A DNA stretch of 47,313 nt from Limnochordia bacterium (lineage in GTDB: Bacteria; Bacillota; Limnochordia; DUMW01): NCBI GenBank assembly GCA_023230925.1, contig JALNWK010000022.1, positions 1 through 47,313 of the forward strand, in the 5' to 3' direction. The position numbers were made by a program, and so were the translations under genes. This document shows, piece by piece, positions 42,893 to 47,313 of this stretch. The notes under the pieces are model-generated. The model was not told the origin of the DNA. It made no database searches and saw only the letters and a program-made list of their open reading frames with translations. Numbering within the stretch: position 1 is the first letter of the stretch; every line of letters starts with the position of its first letter.

Positions 42893-43678
42893 CTATTCAC
42901 GAAGGTCCTCCCTTCGTCCAAGGTTATCTATCATCCGCAGGAGGGAATTTTGCTGAATAATCTGGGACAGGGAATACCGCTCAGCCACATAATGCAAGGC
43001 TACAAGCACAACTAAGCCAAAGGTCTTCGCACCACTGGAGAGATCAAGCAGTAAGTAACCAAGACCTGCACCGAGTAAATTGGCCCCTCCATCCCCTAAC
43101 ATTAGTTCCCCCCCCAGATCATGAGGTAGACATCCGAGGGCAGCTCCAAGCAGCAGCCCCGAAAATTCCCTATGTTGGCCTAACCCCAAAGGAATGATGG
43201 CTACTAGCAAAAATGTCTTAAGCGCCCGACCAGGACGTAAATCAACGAGGTTAACAAAATTGATGCTCAGGGCAAATAAAAAGGTGTCTCGGATTACACC
43301 GGCGACTGACTGGGCTCCTGTGTAGGCCAAAGATCCAGCCACGATGAACCCAAGGACGGCCTTTAACATGCCTGAGGTGATCACACCATGCCCTAAGGCG
43401 CGGAAGTGGCCCGCAAACCCCCGGTACTGTGCATCCCCAAGGAGATCATCTACTGTACCAAGGGTACCAATGAGAAGCAATACAGCTGCTCCACGCCAGT
43501 CTCCGGAGAAAACAACTGTACCTAAACCCACCGATAGCATCAAGACAAAGCCGCCCACCAAAGGCACAGAGCGCGCCTTGAAGTTGCGTGAGAAAAAACC
43601 CTTGGTCCGGGCAAGGCCAACTAACATGTTGCTCACTAAAAAGCTAATTCCCCAGGTGACCACAAAAGCCCACATCAT
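42893..43678 (-). CDS. GT4/MraY-type membrane sugar-phosphate transferase-like protein
   Basis: The 261-residue protein has eight or so hydrophobic helices and the family's Asp motifs: GTVDDLLGD, a NFVNLVDLRPGRALK in the centre and LMLGDGGANLLGAGLG. Such enzymes transfer sugar phosphate to undecaprenyl phosphate. It is shorter than MraY (about 320) and likely acts in a cell-surface polymer. Its start overlaps the GT2 gene by four bases (ATGA). Confidence 0.82.
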   Translation of the reverse strand: MMWAFVVTWGISFLVSNMLVGLARTKGFFSRNFKARSVPLVGGFVLMLSVGLGTVVFSGDWRGAAVLLLIGTLGTVDDLLGDAQYRGFAGHFRALGHGVITSGMLKAVLGFIVAGSLAYTGAQSVAGVIRDTFLFALSINFVNLVDLRPGRALKTFLLVAIIPLGLGQHREFSGLLLGAALGCLPHDLGGELMLGDGGANLLGAGLGYLLLDLSSGAKTFGLVVLVALHYVAERYSLSQIIQQNSLLRMIDNLGRREDLRE

Positions 43679-44352
43679 GTTTTGGCCCTCCGCATCTCCT
43701 TGAGCAAGGCCCGGAGAACATGGCAGAATTGCTTTCCCCGATGATAAAATCCAGCTACATCCCGCTGGGTAAAATCGTGTCCAAACTCCATATCTACTTC
43801 CTGTACCCTAGCACCTAAACGGGCCAGCTGGAAATTCATACTGGTCTCAACACCAAAACCTTGGGCATAGTCCATTTGCTTGAAAATGTCCCGGCGACCC
43901 GCCCGCTGACCGGATAGGGGATAACGTAGGGGTATGGCTCCAAACCGGGGAGCCAGACCGGCCAAGCGAACCACCAAGCCAAAGCCTCCGCCTTGGGACC
44001 GAAAGGGACAGGCCACTGTAACATCAGCCTCTCCGGTAAGAACCGGCCGAAGCAGCTTGAACAACTCTAGGGGCGTAGTCCTCAAGTCTGCATCCATGAA
44101 CAATATGTAAGGATACTGCGCATGGCCGATCCCTTCTGCCATGGCCATGCCCTTGCCCTGGTTTCCCGGCATAGTGATCACCCGCGCTCCCAGCGAATCC
44201 GCAATCTGGGCCGTTTCGTCTGTCGAACCGTCATCAACCACGATCACTTCCCCAACTTCCCCCACCCCTTGTGCGCAAAGCACAGCATCAGCAATGGTGG
44301 ATGCAGCATTGTATGCCGGGATGATAACCGATACCTTTAGCATAGCCTTCAC
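43675..44352 (-). CDS. Family 2 glycosyltransferase
   Basis: The 225-residue protein has VSVIIPAYNAASTIADAVL, the VVDDGSTDETAQ motif and the metal DxD in ILFMDADLRTTP, so it is a GT-A type nucleotide-sugar transferase. No membrane helix at the C-terminus. It works with the adjacent membrane transferase and overlaps both neighbours by four bases, which argues for one translationally coupled unit. Confidence 0.88.
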   Translation of the reverse strand: MKAMLKVSVIIPAYNAASTIADAVLCAQGVGEVGEVIVVDDGSTDETAQIADSLGARVITMPGNQGKGMAMAEGIGHAQYPYILFMDADLRTTPLELFKLLRPVLTGEADVTVACPFRSQGGGFGLVVRLAGLAPRFGAIPLRYPLSGQRAGRRDIFKQMDYAQGFGVETSMNFQLARLGARVQEVDMEFGHDFTQRDVAGFYHRGKQFCHVLRALLKEMRRAKT

Positions 44353-45152
44353 CTATTGCCAAGCAAAAACTCGGCGAGCATTTCCTTGGCCACCCCACCG
44401 GCATCCACCAGACCCATACTCACACCCTGTCCTTGTTGCAGACTATGAACTAATGCCAATTGACCTAGCAAAGTATCAATCCCATCCAGGAATATGACCG
44501 GGTAGCCGCTCCAAAGAGCAACATGCTCTGGATCAAACCCCAAAGGACATGCAACCACCACCGGCACCGCTAGCGTTTTTAGTGCCCTCGCCAGTTCCCC
44601 CTGAAGACTATGCCAGCGGGACTTCTCCTTGGTATCGTAGTTAAGGAGTACCACCAAAACATCGAAAGCTTCCGCAAAACGACTCACCCGTATCCCTTCA
44701 CTTCCCTTACCCGTGGATAAAGCATCACATATTGCCTGTGCCATCGCATCCGGGCTAGCGGACCATTCTGCAGAAACATCAACCAAGGTTGTGAGCCTCC
44801 CACCTGCAGCATCAATGCTTTTCTCAATTTTGGACCACGCGGGGCTTTTGCCAAGGGTTAGTACACCAATCCGCTGATCATGCAATCGGTTGGCAACCAA
44901 GGCCGCGGAGACTTCCCAAAAAGTATCCTCGAGAACGGACAGGTTCTCTTGGTACTTGGTCATCTCTTCCTTAAGTAGGGAGTTCTCGGCACGTACACCC
45001 TTTAGCTGAATCCGAAGTTCCTCGGTCAACTGGAACTGCTCATCAATCATTCCCTTATCTCCGGTGAGGAGAATCCCAATCAGTATCCCTAGCCCTAGAC
45101 TGATGAAAATCCCCACTAGCGTAGCCACATGGTACCGAAAATCTACAATCAT
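44349..45152 (-). CDS. MctB-like (DUF3186) copper-transporter-family protein
   Basis: The 267-residue protein starts MIVDFRYHVATLVGIFISLG, the conserved anchor of the MctB/copper-transporter family, with one membrane helix (about 12-30), a coiled coil (about 45-75) and an outside globular domain. In mycobacteria MctB is an outer-envelope channel; here a cell-envelope role near SteA is more likely. The ATG at 45152 is preferred to a longer frame because the family begins there; it follows the steA stop by four bases. Confidence 0.82.
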   Translation of the reverse strand: MIVDFRYHVATLVGIFISLGLGILIGILLTGDKGMIDEQFQLTEELRIQLKGVRAENSLLKEEMTKYQENLSVLEDTFWEVSAALVANRLHDQRIGVLTLGKSPAWSKIEKSIDAAGGRLTTLVDVSAEWSASPDAMAQAICDALSTGKGSEGIRVSRFAEAFDVLVVLLNYDTKEKSRWHSLQGELARALKTLAVPVVVACPLGFDPEHVALWSGYPVIFLDGIDTLLGQLALVHSLQQGQGVSMGLVDAGGVAKEMLAEFLLGNR

Positions 45153-45156
45153 CTGA

Positions 45157-46284
45157 TCACCTACCAAACAGTAGCAGCACACGCACCATGAACATGTGCG
45201 TAAGCTGCCGCAATGGTTCAAAAAGCATCCATAGGACAAGTAGTGGTAGCAATGCCGAAAACACCACACCCAAAGAATACCAGAACCGAGGTGGTCCACT
45301 GTACAGTTTGTTCACACCCTTGGCATCGATGAGGATCGGACCAACCTTCATCCGGACCAGCAACGTTGAGGCCATCCCGGGCCTGCCCTTTTCTAGAAAG
45401 TCAATGATGTTTGAGTGGGTACCTACCGCAACAATAAGGTCAGCACCCTCTTGATGGGCTAAGAGGAGAGCCAGATCTTCACTGGTACCAATCGCCGGAA
45501 TGGTCTGTGCCGAAAGGCCCAGTTTCTTTATTCTGGCAAGTCCCGGGGCACCTCCGTCGGGATAAGCGTGAACCAAAAGCTGCGCTTTACCACTAAGGGC
45601 CCCATCACTGACACTATCCATATCTCCAACAATTAAGTCCGGCCGGTAGCCAAACTCAAGTAGCGCATCGGCACCACCATCCACGCCAATCAGGACCGGT
45701 TTCATTTCCCGAATGAATGGCGCTAGGGCAGCCAAGTCCTCTCGGTAGTCCCGTCCCCGCACAACTACAATCACTGGTTTTCCTTTAATTCGTACTTTCA
45801 ATGGAGGGAGGGGTAACGGGGAGATCACCAACTGCTTCTCCACGCGGGCGTATTTTAAGGTATTATCCACAAAGGCCTCCAACTGACCAGCAAAGTTCAA
45901 CTGAGCCTCCCGTTCCCGTTCGTTTACAAAATGATCATCGAGACAACGAATGCGGGCCAACCGTCTGCCACTTTGCATTAGTACATCATCAATGATGGTG
46001 ATCAGGTGACCTTCCTGAATCTCATCGAACAGACCCGGTGCAGACACACAAACATCGTACAGGGGAATCTTCGAGTCAATTAAGCGTCTCGGGCCAGCAT
46101 TAGGATATGTACCGGTTGAGGAGGGAGCAAAATTAACCACCGCCTTGGGTGTGCGGCGCACCAAAGCACTGGCAGATACTTCATCAATATCTGCATGCTT
46201 AATCACCGCAATGCAGTTTGCAGGCAGTCTTTGGATCAGATCCTTCGTTTTTGCGTCTTTATAGGCTTTTCCTACAAGTTTCAC
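45157..46284 (-). CDS. steA: SteA-like cytokinesis protein
   Basis: The 375-residue protein has an N-terminal segment, a thiamine-pyrophosphokinase-like core (GVDGGADALLEFGYRPDLIVG, with DMDSVSD) and two C-terminal helices (about 325-365). SteA is a membrane protein that works with SteB in division-site peptidoglycan handling in Corynebacterium; the family is common in Firmicutes next to spo0A. The GTG start has GGAGG about 12 bases before it. The next gene upstream is spo0A, 91 bases away. Confidence 0.85.
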   Translation of the reverse strand: MKLVGKAYKDAKTKDLIQRLPANCIAVIKHADIDEVSASALVRRTPKAVVNFAPSSTGTYPNAGPRRLIDSKIPLYDVCVSAPGLFDEIQEGHLITIIDDVLMQSGRRLARIRCLDDHFVNEREREAQLNFAGQLEAFVDNTLKYARVEKQLVISPLPLPPLKVRIKGKPVIVVVRGRDYREDLAALAPFIREMKPVLIGVDGGADALLEFGYRPDLIVGDMDSVSDGALSGKAQLLVHAYPDGGAPGLARIKKLGLSAQTIPAIGTSEDLALLLAHQEGADLIVAVGTHSNIIDFLEKGRPGMASTLLVRMKVGPILIDAKGVNKLYSGPPRFWYSLGVVFSALLPLLVLWMLFEPLRQLTHMFMVRVLLLFGR

Positions 46285-46375
46285 GATTTTAAAGCGCCCT
46301 CCACGTGTAAAGTACCTCCCATTCCACTAGTTATTATCCTGCAACGGGGGGCTTATCTATACACGAAAAGGTCTT

Positions 46376-47098
46376 TTAGTAGTTGCGCACAAGCAGAGAG
46401 ACTAAAGAGGAGATGAAAGAAGAATTGGATGGACGACCGATTTCCGGGTCCATACCGGTCGCAGCAATTTGATTTAACATCGTTAAACTGCCCTTGGTGT
46501 AGGCACTTTCGATAGCATAGCGAATCGCTCGTTCCACTTGAGAGGGTTTTACATCGCGTCCTTGGGCGATGGATTCATACATTCCCCCAATATTGTTAAG
46601 CGCTGACGGTTCATTACATCCTATGGTAATAGCGGCAACTAGATAGCCATATCCTTTAAGATGGGGTGAGATACCACATTCGCTTAGACAATCATGTAAC
46701 CGGTTCTCCAAGCTCTGCTCTGCCAGATGAGCATGCCGAAAGGAAGCTAGGTTTAGGATGCGATTGCACAAAACAACAGGACTGATCGGTTCATGTAGGC
46801 AGTAGTCGACAATGTTATCCTGGACTAGTTCAATAACCTCGGGAGTTTCCTCTGGAATGAGCAGCAGAATCCGGGGACGATCTGGTAAGCGGAACCAGTG
46901 TTTCTTCCAGCTACGTCTAAACTGGTCCGACTTGACAGCCGGTGGTTCTGATACGATCACCTCTGCCGGGTACGGTGCATGACGCACCCCTTGCCAACTA
47001 TCATAGACAGCGCACTCTATACACTCTTTATCTAGCAAAGGCAGATATTGCTCACAAAAAGAGTTGCATCCAACAATAGCCACATCAACTTTGCCCAT
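46376..47098 (-). CDS. spo0A: Spo0A-type sporulation regulator with degenerate receiver domain
   Basis: The 240-residue protein has a C-terminal Spo0A DNA-binding domain (about 125-235): GISPHLKGYGYLVAAI, the recognition segment KPSQVERAIRYAIESAY, then TKGSLTMLNQIAA and RPSNSSFISSLVSLLV. The N-terminal receiver has lost its switch residues. The acidic pair (B. subtilis VADDN) reads IVGCN, the phospho-Asp (VLVLDIIMP) reads VIVSEPP with Glu, the Thr (IMLTAFG) is missing and the Lys (ILKPFD) reads LHEPIS. It sits in the standard spo0A-steA position. ATG 47098 has GGAG at eight bases; another ATG two codons earlier is too close. Confidence 0.88.
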   Translation of the reverse strand: MGKVDVAIVGCNSFCEQYLPLLDKECIECAVYDSWQGVRHAPYPAEVIVSEPPAVKSDQFRRSWKKHWFRLPDRPRILLLIPEETPEVIELVQDNIVDYCLHEPISPVVLCNRILNLASFRHAHLAEQSLENRLHDCLSECGISPHLKGYGYLVAAITIGCNEPSALNNIGGMYESIAQGRDVKPSQVERAIRYAIESAYTKGSLTMLNQIAATGMDPEIGRPSNSSFISSLVSLLVRNY

Positions 47099-47146
47099 AT
47101 CCATAGCTCCAGCAGCATTCTAGTAGACAAGATCCCTACTTCGTGT

Positions 47147-47175
47147 ATTATACATTACCAATATTGAGAAGGCAA
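47147..47175 (-). promoter_or_regulatory. Sigma-A promoter of spo0A
   Basis: The minus strand has TTGCCT and TATAAT separated by exactly 17 bases, about 45 bases before the spo0A ATG. It would give vegetative expression. I saw no convincing sigma-H site (AGGANNT) nor a 0A box (TGTCGAA) in the 215 bases available. Confidence 0.65.
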
Positions 47176-47313
47176 ACCACCAGACCAGCACGAGTGAGTC
47201 AACGATTAGCGGGTAGAGGCTCCATCTCCAAGTCGGCTCGGTTCCTTACGTGCTAGAAAGTGGTACCTTCATTGAGTCTGTTGAACAGGTTCGACAATCC
47301 ACCAGACGAAGTC

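Noticed and set aside
45153..45299. Upstream extension of the MctB-like gene frame
   Set aside because: It overlaps the end of steA in another frame, and the family begins at MIVDFRYH, directly after a good ribosome-binding site.
47105..47313. A sigma-H promoter and 0A boxes before spo0A
   Set aside because: Searched by eye; only a sigma-A-like promoter was found, and the available upstream sequence is short.

Overview
The window reads as chromosome of a spore-forming Firmicute (Bacillota). The markers are spo0A, dpaA/dpaB (dipicolinate synthase), ymxH, tepA, ylzJ, a ylxY-type deacetylase and the divIVA-ylmH-yggT-sepF-yggS division cluster, all in Bacillus/Clostridia-like order. One gene (32419-33684) looks like an outer-membrane beta-barrel with a signal peptide. 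That suggests a diderm lineage, and with the general gene content I favour a Limnochordia-like bacterium; the taxonomic placement is inference. Almost every gene is on the minus strand. No rRNA, tRNA or CRISPR array was seen.

Layout. 0.2-1.3 kb: six-LysM protein (+). 1.4-7.4 kb: divIVA, ylmH, yggT, proC, sepF, yggS, a HlyD-like adaptor, a LysE-type exporter and uppP. 7.5-11.8 kb: an MFS transporter and a threonine-degradation unit (gntR-tdh-kbl) with a perfect palindromic operator. 12.2-13.7 kb: a solitary phage tail-collar-fibre-like gene (+). 13.7-17.3 kb: Na/Pi symporter, small DMT transporter, feoA-feoB. 17.4-20.3 kb: ylzJ, tepA, RNase J. 20.3-23.6 kb: an accessory island with a type II toxin-antitoxin pair, transposase debris and an unrecognised anchored protein. 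23.7-29.6 kb: the lysine/dipicolinate operon dapB-dpaA-dpaB-asd-lysC-dapA, headed by a sigma-A promoter, a lysine riboswitch and a terminator, with a good sigma-K promoter inside it ahead of dpaA. 29.7-40.7 kb: GH2 hydrolase, stress protein, ymxH, the beta-barrel gene, an M16 peptidase, a secreted GH172 (DUF2961), an esterase and two polysaccharide deacetylases. 40.7-47.1 kb: dinG, two membrane/envelope sugar-transfer genes, a MctB-like protein, steA and spo0A.

How it fits together. From right to left the window follows the Bacillus subtilis order ylxY-mlpA-ymxH-dpaA-dpaB-asd-lysC-dapA-rnj-tepA-ylzJ, but unrelated genes sit in several of its junctions. The lysine pathway makes dihydrodipicolinate, which DapB reduces for lysine and peptidoglycan, and DpaAB oxidises to dipicolinate in the spore mother cell. 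The riboswitch (lysine-off) and the sigma-K site (late sporulation) would let the shared genes serve both uses.

The most striking observation is spo0A at 46376-47098. Its DNA-binding domain is well preserved, but the receiver domain has lost the acidic pair, the phospho-acceptor Asp (Glu instead), the conserved Thr and the conserved Lys. It cannot be switched by phosphorylation in the normal way. Other points worth a second look are the beta-barrel gene with its ribosome-binding site buried in a terminator-like hairpin, and the lone tail-fibre-like gene.
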